This document shows, in pieces, positions 49,062 to 57,919 of a DNA stretch of 64,000 bases. The stretch spans positions 48,337 through 112,336 of the forward strand of contig NZ_BDCU01000048.1 of the NCBI RefSeq assembly GCF_001618425.1, in the 5' to 3' direction. The stretch is from Nocardia fusca NBRC 14340. Its GTDB lineage: Bacteria; Actinomycetota; Actinomycetes; Mycobacteriales; Mycobacteriaceae. The notes beneath the pieces were generated by a model. The model did no database searches, was not told the DNA's origin, and saw only the letters and a program-made list of their open reading frames with translations. A program made the position numbers and the translations under genes. The stretch's first letter is position 1. Every line of letters starts with the position of its first letter.

Positions 49062-50198
49062 TCAGGGTTTCGGCGCCACGGGCAGGGCGATGGCCGGATC
49101 GATGAATTCATTGGTCACCAGATCGGTGGCGGTGAGTCCGTCGGCGATCCGGTCGCCGCGTTTGCGCAGAATCGGGGCCACCGCGTCGATCACCCGGTTC
49201 ACCCGCGCCTCGTCGAAATTCCCCAGGGTGCTGTCCGGGCCGTTGCCGACTATCTTCTCGGCCACCTGCACCTTCACCGAATCGGTATTACCGGCGGCGG
49301 TCATCGGCGGCCCGTCGGGGATGGTGTCGGCGATCCGCAACAGCGCCTGGTTCACCGGCTCCGGATTCACGATGTAGTCGACCTGGGCCTGCTGCAACAT
49401 CGGGACCAGCTTCGTCAGGCAGGGCCGCAGGGCATCGAGTTCGCCGGCCCGCACCGACCAGGCGTGCGGATAGATCTCGTAGCCGGATTCGTGAACGAGC
49501 AGATAGTCGGTGGGTTTGCGCCAGCCCTCGACATCGTGTTCCCAGCGGAAGGGCTCATTGGACACATAACCCTGCTGCATAACGCGACCGCGCTCGGCGA
49601 CGAAACGGCTCGGGGTGCCGTCGAACGAGGCGTCGGCCTGGTCCGGGCGCACATAGCCGTTGGCGGTCAGGTAATCCATGAAGATCTTGCCCTCGCTGTA
49701 CACCACGGGGGCGCCGGTGCCGGGGATGTCCTGCCACGATTCGACGCGGTAGGTCGCCGGATCCCACATGACGATCTGCGGATTCACATCGAGCGAGGCG
49801 AATACGCCGGTCACCGGGAAATCGGCCTGCGCACGGACGGCATCGTCGGTGGGAACGAAACCCAGGGTGATCGACGTGTCCTGGTACATCTGCGCGGGTA
49901 CCGGCTGGCCACCCAGGAACGGGCCGCCGAGCCGGACCTCGACATTGATACCGGAGTCGCCCAACGGCCCCACGTAGGAGCCTTTGTTGACGTCCACGGT
50001 GCCGTCGGGGCCGACGAGTTGGAACGCGGCGGCGCGTTCCGGGGTGGCGTACCAGTCCGTCTGGATCACGACGGTGGACGGGCAGACCCCGGCCAAGGGC
50101 CCCTCACCGGTCGGCTCCGGGACCGAGCTCGCACCTCCGCAGGCGGTGAGAAGTGCGGTACCCGCGAGAGCGGTGAGAGCGGAAAGCGGTTTCTTCAT
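49062..50198 (-). CDS. ABC importer substrate-binding lipoprotein (system 1)
   Basis: 378 residues. Signal peptide with lipobox ALLTAC (acylated Cys near 20). The mature part (VVIQTDWYATPERAAAFQLV, SITLGFVPTDDAVRAQ) has the NMT1/THI5/SsuA-like binding protein pattern. Downstream in the same direction as the permease and ATPase genes, so it is the third gene of the importer. Ligand probably a small nitrogen- or sulfur-containing organic; the neighbouring amidohydrolase suggests a pyrimidine- or triazine-like compound. Confidence 0.8.
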   Translation of the reverse strand: MKKPLSALTALAGTALLTACGGASSVPEPTGEGPLAGVCPSTVVIQTDWYATPERAAAFQLVGPDGTVDVNKGSYVGPLGDSGINVEVRLGGPFLGGQPVPAQMYQDTSITLGFVPTDDAVRAQADFPVTGVFASLDVNPQIVMWDPATYRVESWQDIPGTGAPVVYSEGKIFMDYLTANGYVRPDQADASFDGTPSRFVAERGRVMQQGYVSNEPFRWEHDVEGWRKPTDYLLVHESGYEIYPHAWSVRAGELDALRPCLTKLVPMLQQAQVDYIVNPEPVNQALLRIADTIPDGPPMTAAGNTDSVKVQVAEKIVGNGPDSTLGNFDEARVNRVIDAVAPILRKRGDRIADGLTATDLVTNEFIDPAIALPVAPKP

Positions 50199-50246
50199 GA
50201 CGGTTCCTGAGGTGAGGCGGTGGTCGGGCAGAAGAGGTCGGGAGGG

Positions 50247-51113
50247 TCAGTGGCCGCGGCGGCGGCCGTGCGCCCGCTCCACGCGGATGGCCAGGAAATC
50301 GAAGAACCAGAACAGGATCAGGCCGGCCAGCGAGGACAGCAGCAGCGCGGTGAGCAGTTCCTCGGTGGCCAGTCGCTGCCGGTACACGTCGATCATCCGG
50401 CCGATACCGGGCTCGCCCTGGCGGAAGAAGAAATCGGCCACGATCGAACCGATGATCGCCATCCCGCCGGAGATCTTGAACCCGGAGATCATCGCGGGCA
50501 ACGCGGTGGGCAGCTGGAGTTTACGCAGGCGCTGCCAGCGGCTCGCGCCGTGCAGGGTGAACAGATCGTGTTCGGCCGGTGCGACGGCTTTCAACCCGAA
50601 CAGGGTATTGGTGACGACCGGGAACAGCGACACCATCACACAGACGATCACCCGGCTGCCGAATTCGTAGCCGAACCAGAAACCGAACAGCGGGACCACG
50701 GCCAGGATCGGAATGGTCTGCAGGATCACCGCGTACGGGTACAGCGAGTACTCCGCCCACCGTGCCTGGCTCATCGCGACCGCGAATCCGACGCCCAGCA
50801 CCATCGCGACGACCAGCCCGCTCAGTGCGACCAGCACCGTGGAACCCAGCGCGGACAGGATCTCCGACCGCACCGCCGCATCGAGCAGTCCTTCGCTGAT
50901 CACCTCGTCGGGGCCGGGGAGCAGGAAGCGCGATTCCGCCGCGATCAGATAGTGGCTCGCGAAGTACCAGAGGCCCGTGACGAGGACGAAAACCACCACG
51001 GGGGCGATGATCCGCACGGGTGCGGCCCGGCGCCGGGGGGTGCCCGCCGCCGGCTTCGGCCGAGCTTGCGGGGCGACGGTATGGGCGGCGGTATCCGCCG
51101 CGACCGTGGTCAT
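50247..51113 (-). CDS. ABC importer permease (system 1, SsuC-like)
   Basis: 288 residues, six helices. The inner-membrane permease signature EHDLFTLHGASRWQRLRKLQ and LPAMISGFKISGGMAIIGSI is visible. SsuC/TauC/ThiX group. Its start overlaps the ATPase stop by four bases. Confidence 0.85.
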   Translation of the reverse strand: MTTVAADTAAHTVAPQARPKPAAGTPRRRAAPVRIIAPVVVFVLVTGLWYFASHYLIAAESRFLLPGPDEVISEGLLDAAVRSEILSALGSTVLVALSGLVVAMVLGVGFAVAMSQARWAEYSLYPYAVILQTIPILAVVPLFGFWFGYEFGSRVIVCVMVSLFPVVTNTLFGLKAVAPAEHDLFTLHGASRWQRLRKLQLPTALPAMISGFKISGGMAIIGSIVADFFFRQGEPGIGRMIDVYRQRLATEELLTALLLSSLAGLILFWFFDFLAIRVERAHGRRRGH

Positions 51114-51916
51114 GCCGCGACCCCCTGTTCGGCGGTGTGCAGGGCGGCCGAGACCGTGCCCGCGATATCGGCGAACTCCGGGGTGTAGCGCAGTCCCGGC
51201 TGCCGCGGGAAGTCCAGGGGTACCGGTATATCGGCGGCCACCCGGCCCGGACGGCCGGTGAGCACGACGACCCGGGTCGACATGAACACCGCCTCCGGGA
51301 CCGAATGGGTGACGAAAACGCCCGCGAAGGCGTCCCGGCGGAAGAGCCCGCCCACTTCTTCGTTGAGCCGCTGGCGGGTGATCTCGTCGAGTGCGCCGAA
51401 GGGCTCGTCGAACAGGAACAGTTCCGGCCGCAGGGTGAGCGCGCGGGCGATGGAGGCCCGCATCCGCATACCGCCGGAGAGCTGGGCGGGTTTGTGTTTC
51501 TCGAATCCGGCCAGGCCCACCCGCTCGATGGCGTCCAGTGCCGCCGCGCGACGTTCGGTGCGGTCCACCCCGGCCAGTTCGGCGGGCAGTTCCACATTGC
51601 GCAGCACGGTCCGCCACGGCAGCAGGGTCGCCTCCTGGAAGACGTACCCGAGCTGCCCGGCCGCCACATCGACCGCTCCGGAGCTGGCGTCCTCGAACCC
51701 GGCCGCCAGCCGCAGCAGGGTCGATTTCCCGCAGCCGGACGGCCCGACGAGGGAGACGAATTCACCCGGGCGGACGGTGATGTCGATATCGCGCAGCGCG
51801 GCGGTCCCGTTCTCGAAGACCATCGACACATTCCGGAACGCGAGCGCCGGATCCGGCTCGGTCGTATACGTTGCCGGCCCCGCCGGGGCCGGCGCCGAGA
51901 TAGCCTTTGTGCTCAT
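51110..51916 (-). CDS. ABC importer ATPase (system 1, SsuB-like)
   Basis: 268 residues. Walker A GPSGCGKSTLL, Q-loop GYVFQEATLLPWRTV, signature LSGGMRMR, Walker B LFLFDEPFGALD, switch His VTHSVPEA. SsuB/TauB group. First gene of the importer operon. The GntR-type site TCGTATACGA is about 60 bases upstream. Confidence 0.9.
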   Translation of the reverse strand: MSTKAISAPAPAGPATYTTEPDPALAFRNVSMVFENGTAALRDIDITVRPGEFVSLVGPSGCGKSTLLRLAAGFEDASSGAVDVAAGQLGYVFQEATLLPWRTVLRNVELPAELAGVDRTERRAAALDAIERVGLAGFEKHKPAQLSGGMRMRASIARALTLRPELFLFDEPFGALDEITRQRLNEEVGGLFRRDAFAGVFVTHSVPEAVFMSTRVVVLTGRPGRVAADIPVPLDFPRQPGLRYTPEFADIAGTVSAALHTAEQGVAA

Positions 51917-51974
51917 GGAACAGTTCTATCGGCGGCGCATTGCCGATCGCGGTCGCCGGGATTACACCCCTGTT

Positions 51975-51984
51975 TCGTATACGA
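51975..51984. promoter_or_regulatory. GntR site A (before ABC system 1)
   Basis: TCGTATACGA, a perfect palindrome identical to the site at 53976. It lies between the amidohydrolase stop (51985) and the ATPase start (51916). Confidence 0.7.
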
Positions 51985-53181
51985 TCAGTCGGCCAATTGC
52001 CCGTCGCGGGCCACCACCCGGCCGCCCTTGAGGACCAGTTTCCGGGTCGGCACGCCGACCACCGCCGCGGCGGGCGTCGCGGCGTCGACCGTCACGAGAT
52101 CGGCCCGGCCCCCCACGCCGATACCGTGGTCGGTCAGTCCGAGAACCCGCGCGCCGCCGAGAGTTCCGGCGGTCAGCGCCAGTTCGATCTCCTCGTCCGC
52201 GAGCAAGCGGTCGCGGAAGGCGACGGTGCCGATCCGGCGCAACATATCGCCGTCACCGTAGGGCGTCCACAGGTCCCGGATCCCGTCGTTGCCGAGCGCG
52301 AGAGTCGCCCCGGCGGCGTGCATCACGCGCAGCGGTACGACCGGGGCGTCGCCGACCGCGCAGGTCACCATGGCCACACCCGCCTCGGCGAGCCGGTCGG
52401 CGATCCGCCGCTGCTCGTCGGCCGGAAGGGCGCCCATCGCGTAGGCGTGGCTGATGGTGACCCGCCCGCCCAGACCGGTGGCCTTCGTCCGTTCGATGAT
52501 CAGCTCGAATTCCCACGCGCCGAGGCTGCCGCCGTCGTGCAGGTGGATATCGATTTTGGCGCCGTGGCGTTCGGCCAGTCCGAAGATGATGTCCAACTGG
52601 CCGGTCGGATCGCCATCGAACCCGGCGGGGTCGATCCCGCCGACCACTTCGACGCCGCCCGACAGCGCTTCGTCCAGCAGTTCCGCGGTCCCGGGCCGGC
52701 GGACCAGGCCGCCCTGCGGAAAGGCGACCAGTTCGACGTCCACCCGGCCGCGGTGCCGTTCGGCGGCTGTCCGTACCGCCTCCACCCCCGCCAGCCCGAC
52801 CGAGGGATCGATATCGATATGGCTGCGCACGTGCGCGGTGCCCCCGGCGATCATGGTCGCGAGCAGGGCGGCGGAGTAGTCGGCGCGGGGGATGCCGAGT
52901 TCGGCGCGGCGGTTCTCGCCGTTGGCGATCCGGCCGGCCAGCGAGCGTCCGCCGGTATTGGGCACCCAGGGACCGCTCCACAGGGTCTTGTCCAGATGAC
53001 AGTGGGTATCGACGAAGCCGGGCAGGACCAGCGCGCCGTCCAGGTCGAGGGTTTCGACGCCGGCCGCCTCCAGGTTCGCGCCGATCTGCGCGATCCGGCC
53101 GTCGCGCAGCAGCAGATCGGCGGTGTCCAGCGGTTGCCCGGGCATCCAGGGGCGCCCGTCGCGCAGCAGCAGATCGGTCAT
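51985..53181 (-). CDS. Cytosine deaminase-like amidohydrolase 1
   Basis: 398 residues. PGFVDTHCHLDKTLWSG (metal-binding HxH type), HVRSHIDIDPSVGL, IDIHLHDGG, TISHAYAMG and ALGNDGIRDLWTPYGDGDML with the conserved Asp give a complete metal site of the CodA-like amidohydrolase group. It deaminates or hydrolyses a nitrogen heterocycle. AAGAAGGAACC precedes the ATG. It follows the TSUP permease gene by 20 bases and precedes the importer; all are on the minus strand. Confidence 0.8.
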   Translation of the reverse strand: MTDLLLRDGRPWMPGQPLDTADLLLRDGRIAQIGANLEAAGVETLDLDGALVLPGFVDTHCHLDKTLWSGPWVPNTGGRSLAGRIANGENRRAELGIPRADYSAALLATMIAGGTAHVRSHIDIDPSVGLAGVEAVRTAAERHRGRVDVELVAFPQGGLVRRPGTAELLDEALSGGVEVVGGIDPAGFDGDPTGQLDIIFGLAERHGAKIDIHLHDGGSLGAWEFELIIERTKATGLGGRVTISHAYAMGALPADEQRRIADRLAEAGVAMVTCAVGDAPVVPLRVMHAAGATLALGNDGIRDLWTPYGDGDMLRRIGTVAFRDRLLADEEIELALTAGTLGGARVLGLTDHGIGVGGRADLVTVDAATPAAAVVGVPTRKLVLKGGRVVARDGQLAD

Positions 53182-53201
53182 GGTTCCTTCTTTCACCCGA
53201 T

Positions 53202-53945
53202 TCATGTGAACAACATCGCGATGCCCGCACCGGCCCCGAAGACGATCACCACGGCACGGAACGCGCCGGGGCGGAGACGGTCGGAGATCTTGGCGCCCAC
53301 CATGCCGCCGAGCAGGCAGGCCGGGGCCAGGACCGCCACCGACCACCAGTCGACCGGCCCGAACACCGCGACCGCGATCGTGGCGGTGGTGGAGACGGTC
53401 AAGGTGAGCACGCTCTTGAGACCATTGAGCAGGTTGACCGACGCGTCGATACCGAGGGCGAGCGCGGTGAGCAGCACGATCCCCATTCCGCCGTTGAAGT
53501 ACGCGCCGTAGACCCCGCCCAGGAACACACCGGCGAAGAGCGTGAACCGGGAGCCGCCGCCCTTTTCGGCGAGCCGCCGGGAGATCAGCGGCTGGGCGGC
53601 GAACAGGGCGGTCGCCGCCAGGACGAGGTAGGGCACCAGGGCGGTGAACACCTCGGGCGGTGCCGCGAGCAGCGCGACCACGCCGCCCACGGCACCGGCC
53701 GTACCGACCACGATCAGCCGGGGCAGCAGACTGCGATGTTCGGTCAGCCGGGAGCGCAGCGCGGCGGCACCCCCGAGGTAGCCGGGCCATACGGCGACGG
53801 CATTGGTCACGGTCGCGGTCACCGGCGGCAGGCCGGCGGCCACCAGGGCGGGGAACGACAGCAGGCTGCCGCCGCCGGCGATGGCATTGCACACACCGGC
53901 GCCGAAACCGGCCGCGAGCAGCAGAACCGCGTACACGGGATCCAT
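53202..53945 (-). CDS. TSUP (TauE/SafE) family permease
   Basis: 247 residues, about eight helices. AAGFGAGVCNAIAGGGSLLSF and GGVYGAYFNGGMGIVLL are the duplicated signature of the TSUP family, which moves sulfite, sulfonates or organic anions. GGAAGGACGCC precedes the ATG. The TCGTATACGA site lies 30 bases upstream, so the gene starts the minus-strand unit 53945-49062. Confidence 0.85.
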   Translation of the reverse strand: MDPVYAVLLLAAGFGAGVCNAIAGGGSLLSFPALVAAGLPPVTATVTNAVAVWPGYLGGAAALRSRLTEHRSLLPRLIVVGTAGAVGGVVALLAAPPEVFTALVPYLVLAATALFAAQPLISRRLAEKGGGSRFTLFAGVFLGGVYGAYFNGGMGIVLLTALALGIDASVNLLNGLKSVLTLTVSTTATIAVAVFGPVDWWSVAVLAPACLLGGMVGAKISDRLRPGAFRAVVIVFGAGAGIAMLFT

Positions 53946-53975
53946 GGCGTCCTTCCGATCGAAATCGAGAACGGA

Positions 53976-53985
53976 TCGTATACGA
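53976..53985. promoter_or_regulatory. GntR site B (before TSUP gene)
   Basis: TCGTATACGA, perfect palindrome. Confidence 0.7.
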
Positions 53986-54103
53986 AAATCCGGACCCTCG
54001 TCGGCCGTGTGCCGCCGGTCACTGCGGAAACACGCCGCTCCCAGGCCCCGTGGCGACAACCGGAGCGCTTTCCTGGTATCCAAGTGGAGTACCGAGCGGC
54101 GGA

Positions 54104-54113
54104 TCGTATGCGA
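54104..54113. promoter_or_regulatory. GntR site C (before the regulator)
   Basis: TCGTATGCGA, nine of ten positions of the palindrome, 31 bases before the regulator start. Autoregulation is likely. Confidence 0.55.
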
Positions 54114-54144
54114 CCGCCCGCCGATTTCCCGAACCGAGGACCAG

Positions 54145-54813
54145 GTGGACAGCAAGAACCCCCGGATGACCAAACAGCAGGTGTGCCGCGCTATTCGCGA
54201 CGACATCATCCGCGGCGTTTTCGCACCGGGTCAGCGGTTGACCGAGGACACCCTCGCCGAGAGCTACGGGGTCTCCCGGGTGCCGGTACGGGAGGCATTG
54301 CGCACACTGGAGGCCGAGGGTTTCGCCTATTCACGGCCCTACGCCGGAACCTTCGTGGCCGAGCTGACCGAGGACGAGGCGGCCGATCTGCTCGAGATCC
54401 GCGCCCTGCTGGAACCGCTGTGCGCGAGCCGCGCCGCCCGCCGGCGCACCCCGGAACAACTCGGCCGGCTCAAGGAACTCACCGCGCTGGGCCAGGAATC
54501 GGTGCGCTCCGGCCGGCTCGACGATCTGACCAGGCTCAACAGCCGCTTCCACGAGGTACTGGCCGAGGCGTCCGGCAGCAGCCTGCTGGCCGGCCTGATC
54601 ACCCAGCTCGGCTGGAAGATCGCCTGGGTGTACGCGGTCGAGCTGCCGCGCCGCGCCACCGACTCCTGGGACGAACACGAGCGGATCTGCGCCGCGCTCG
54701 AGGCCCGGGACGCGGAGCTGGCCGGGCGGCTGGTCACCGAGCACATCGCCCACGCGACCACCGCCTACCGGTTGCGGCATATCGGCTCCGCGCCCTCGGG
54801 CGCCGATTCGTAA
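54145..54813 (+). CDS. GntR-family regulator (FCD domain) of the 49-56 kb genes
   Basis: 222 residues. Winged HTH (EDTLAESYGVSRVPVREALR) and FCD domain with ADLLEIRALLEPLCASRAAR and LNSRFHEVLAEASG. The GTG at 54145 has GAGGA eight bases upstream; the ATG at 54166 is the alternative. It is divergent from the TSUP gene and upstream of a second amidohydrolase. Four TCGTATACGA-like sites in the flanking promoters make its regulon visible. Its HTH and site resemble those of the GntR at 37080, whose site is TTGTATACAA. Confidence 0.85.
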   Translation: MDSKNPRMTKQQVCRAIRDDIIRGVFAPGQRLTEDTLAESYGVSRVPVREALRTLEAEGFAYSRPYAGTFVAELTEDEAADLLEIRALLEPLCASRAARRRTPEQLGRLKELTALGQESVRSGRLDDLTRLNSRFHEVLAEASGSSLLAGLITQLGWKIAWVYAVELPRRATDSWDEHERICAALEARDAELAGRLVTEHIAHATTAYRLRHIGSAPSGADS

Positions 54814-54854
54814 CCTCCCCGAAGCAATACACGGGGGCATCGGAAACACCCGGG

Positions 54855-54864
54855 TCGTATACAA
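54855..54864. promoter_or_regulatory. GntR site D (before amidohydrolase 2)
   Basis: TCGTATACAA, eight of ten palindrome positions, just six bases before the GTG at 54870. Confidence 0.5.
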
Positions 54865-54869
54865 CCGGG

Positions 54870-56183
54870 GTGACTGTTTCGGACCCCGAGGTAGCCCCGG
54901 CGCATGTGTCGCCACTCGACCGCACGGATCTGCTGCTGCGCGACGCGCGGATCGACGACGAGACCGCACCCGTGGACATCGCCGTCGCGGACGGGGTGAT
55001 CACGGCTATCGGCCCGGCGCTCCCGCGCACCGCCCCGGCGGAGATCGACTGCGCGGGCCGCGTGGTGATACCCGGCCTGGTGGAATCGCATGTGCACTTG
55101 GACAAGGCGCTGCTCGACGCCGAACGCGCGAACCCCGACGGCACCCTGGCCGGAGCCATAGCGATCACCGCGGAGCTGAAGCGCGATTTCACCGCCGCCT
55201 CGATCCGGGACCGCGCCCGGCGGGTCCTCGAACAGGCGATCGGCAACGGCACCACAGCCGTCCGGGCACATCCCGATGTCGACCCCATCGTCGGCCTGCT
55301 CGGCGTGCACACCCTGCTCGAGTTGCGGGAGGAGTTCCGCGGCCGGATCGATCTGCAGATCGTGGCGTTCCCCCAGGAGGGGATCTTCCGGGCACCCGGG
55401 ACGCTCGCACTGCTGCGCGAAGGCCTGCGCGACGGCGCCGATGTGATCGGCGGCTGTACCTACAACGAGGAGTCGGTGACCGAATGCCGGCGCCATATCG
55501 ATCTCGTCTTCGAACTGGCCGCCGAGTTCGGGGTCCCGGTGGATCTGCACGCCGATTTCGCCGACGACACCGCCGACCCCCGTTTCGCGCTGGCCGATTA
55601 CATCGCCGAGGTCACCGATCGCACCGGTATGGCGGGCAAGGTGACGATCGGTCACGCGACCTCACTCGCCGCGCGCTCCCCCGCGGATCGGCGCCGCGTC
55701 CTGTTCCGGCTCGCCGACGCGGGCGTGGCCGTGGTGCCGCTGCCGGCCACCGATATGTTCCTCGGCGGGCGCGGCGATACGGCCAATATCCGCCGCGGTA
55801 TCGCACCGGTACGGGAGCTGTGGGCTGCCGGAGTACGGACCGCGTACTCCTCCAACAACATTCGTAATGCCTTCACCCCGTACGGCAACGCCGATCTGCT
55901 CGATATCGGCCTGTTCCTGGCCCAGACCTCGCATCTGGCCGGGCCCGCCGAACTGACCCGGGTCCTCGGGATGGCCACCTACGAGGCCGCCGCGGTGATA
56001 GGTATCGCCGACGACTACGGGTTGCGGGTGGGCGCGGCGGCCGATCTGGTGGTCCTGTCGACGCGGCGCGTGGCCGACGCGCTGCTGGACCGCCCCGACC
56101 GCTGCTATGTCGTGAAAGCGGGCCGGGTCGTCGCACGGACGACCCGGACCCGGGAGCTGCTACCGGCGACCCCGGTCCGATAA
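54870..56183 (+). CDS. Cytosine deaminase-like amidohydrolase 2
   Basis: 437 residues. PGLVESHVHLDKALLDAE, AVRAHPDVDPIVGLLG, VDLHADFADD and KVTIGHATSL provide the metal-binding histidines. At the place of the final metal-ligand Asp (GNDGIRD in the neighbour at 51985) it reads SSNNIRNAFTPYGNADLL, with Asn. This occurs together with a second D-to-N change nearby, so it may mark a subfamily with altered chemistry. The GTG at 54870 has no clear binding site and touches GntR site D; another GTG at 54906 is possible. Confidence 0.75.
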   Translation: MTVSDPEVAPAHVSPLDRTDLLLRDARIDDETAPVDIAVADGVITAIGPALPRTAPAEIDCAGRVVIPGLVESHVHLDKALLDAERANPDGTLAGAIAITAELKRDFTAASIRDRARRVLEQAIGNGTTAVRAHPDVDPIVGLLGVHTLLELREEFRGRIDLQIVAFPQEGIFRAPGTLALLREGLRDGADVIGGCTYNEESVTECRRHIDLVFELAAEFGVPVDLHADFADDTADPRFALADYIAEVTDRTGMAGKVTIGHATSLAARSPADRRRVLFRLADAGVAVVPLPATDMFLGGRGDTANIRRGIAPVRELWAAGVRTAYSSNNIRNAFTPYGNADLLDIGLFLAQTSHLAGPAELTRVLGMATYEAAAVIGIADDYGLRVGAAADLVVLSTRRVADALLDRPDRCYVVKAGRVVARTTRTRELLPATPVR

Positions 56184-56187
56184 CGAA

Positions 56188-56994
56188 TCAGGCGGCGGCC
56201 CGGTCGCCCTGGTGGATCAGCGCGTCGATTCGCCGCTTGTAGTCGTTGAACTCCGGTGTGGTCGCCTCACGTTCGCGGGGTAGATCGATGGTGACGACCT
56301 CCCGCACATACCCGGCCGTACCGTGCGCCGTGCCACCCGCCATGACCACCACCCGGTCCGACAGGTACACCGCCTCCTCGACACTATGGGTGACGAAGAC
56401 GACCGTCACGCCGGAATCCCGGTGGATGCGGGCGAGTTCGGTCTGCATATCGCCGCGGGTGAGGGCGTCGAGGGCGCCGAAGGGTTCGTCCATCAGCAGG
56501 ACCGCGGGCCGGTTGGCCAGTACCCGGGCGATGGCGACCCGCTGCTGCATACCACCGGAGAGCTGGTGCGGGAACGAGTCGCGGACCCGGGTGAGACCGA
56601 CGGTCGCCAGCGACCGATCGGTGGTCTCGCGGATATCGTCGCGGGTCATCCTGGCCTGTTTCGGCCCGTAGGCGATGTTCTCGGCGACGGTGAGCCACGG
56701 GAACAGCCCGTAGTCCTGGAATACGACACCGCGGTCCGGGCCGGGGCCGGTGACCGGTTCCTCCCCCACCGAAACGGTGCCATGGGTGGCGTTCTCGAAA
56801 CCGGCGAGAATGCGCAGCAGCGTCGATTTACCGCATCCGCTGGCGCCGACCACACAGACGAATTCCCCGGCGGCGATATCGAGGTTCACCCCCTCGACCG
56901 CGAAACCTGCTGCGGCGGGATAGCGTTTGCCCAGGTCGGCCAGCACGATCCGGGCGGGCCGGTGCGGACGGCGGCGGGTGGAGTAGATCTTCAT
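56188..56994 (-). CDS. ABC importer ATPase (system 2)
   Basis: 268 residues. Walker A GASGCGKSTLL, Q-loop GVVFQDYGLFPWLTV, signature LSGGMQQR, Walker B VLLMDEPFGALD, switch VTHSVEEA. SsuB/TauB/NrtD group. Last gene of the minus-strand amide operon, convergent with amidohydrolase 2 across four bases. Confidence 0.9.
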   Translation of the reverse strand: MKIYSTRRRPHRPARIVLADLGKRYPAAAGFAVEGVNLDIAAGEFVCVVGASGCGKSTLLRILAGFENATHGTVSVGEEPVTGPGPDRGVVFQDYGLFPWLTVAENIAYGPKQARMTRDDIRETTDRSLATVGLTRVRDSFPHQLSGGMQQRVAIARVLANRPAVLLMDEPFGALDALTRGDMQTELARIHRDSGVTVVFVTHSVEEAVYLSDRVVVMAGGTAHGTAGYVREVVTIDLPREREATTPEFNDYKRRIDALIHQGDRAAA

Positions 56995-57019
56995 ATCATC
57001 ACCTGATCCGGGGAGAGGG

Positions 57020-57919
57020 TCACGGGAGCAGCGGTCGCCGCCCGGCGACCAGGCGTACGGCGAGCATCATGATCCGGTCGGCCGCGAACCCGGCCAGTCC
57101 GATCACGATCATGACGGCGACGATGAGGTCGGTACGCGACTGCTCACGCGCCTGGGTGATCAACGCACCCAGGCCGACCCGGATACCGACCGTCTCCCCG
57201 ACCACCAGGATCACCCAGGACAGCCCGAGCGCGATCCGCAACCCGGACACGATCGTGGGTATCGCGGCCGGGAGCACCACCTTGTACAGCGTCTGCGCGG
57301 GCGGTGTGCCGAGCATGGCGGCGGCCTCGAACAACCGGGCCGGGACCGCGCGGACACCGGCGATCGTATTGATCAGGATCGAGAACACCGCGGCCAGGAA
57401 CACCAGGAATATGGTGGCCCGGTCACCGAATCCGATGATCAGCAGCGACAGCGGCGCCCAGGCCGTCACCGGGATCGGGCGGATCAGGTTCAGCGTCGGC
57501 TCGAGCATGCGGTGGATGAGCGGCGAGCGGCCCATCACGATCCCCAGTGGCACCGCCACCGCGGCCGCGATCGCGAAACCCTGCAGCACCCGCACCGTAC
57601 TCGCGTAGAGATGCAGCCACAGGGTGCCGCTGTAGGAGTCGTCGACGATCCCGCCCACGGCCAGATCCGCGAGCCGCCGCGCGACTTCCACGGGGGTGGG
57701 CAGGAACTGCATCTGGATCCCGAACGGCAGCGTCCAGCCGCCGCCGACCCCACGGTCCCACAGCAGCAGTACCAGCAGCGGTACCGGCAGCGCCCAGCAG
57801 ATCGCGACGATCCGGGACCGGACGCGGCCGCCGCGCGGCGCCGTGTTCTCCGCGCCCGCCGTGGTGTCCGGATCCCGCGGCGCGGTCGTCTGCCCGGTCC
57901 GGATTCCCAGTGTGGTCAT
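57020..57919 (-). CDS. ABC importer permease (system 2)
   Basis: 299 residues, six helices. The permease signature ARLFEAAAMLGTPPAQTLYK with LPAAIPTIVSGLRIALGLSW is clear. SsuC/TauC group. Its ATG overlaps the binding protein's TGA by one base at 57919. Confidence 0.85.
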   Translation of the reverse strand: MTTLGIRTGQTTAPRDPDTTAGAENTAPRGGRVRSRIVAICWALPVPLLVLLLWDRGVGGGWTLPFGIQMQFLPTPVEVARRLADLAVGGIVDDSYSGTLWLHLYASTVRVLQGFAIAAAVAVPLGIVMGRSPLIHRMLEPTLNLIRPIPVTAWAPLSLLIIGFGDRATIFLVFLAAVFSILINTIAGVRAVPARLFEAAAMLGTPPAQTLYKVVLPAAIPTIVSGLRIALGLSWVILVVGETVGIRVGLGALITQAREQSRTDLIVAVMIVIGLAGFAADRIMMLAVRLVAGRRPLLP

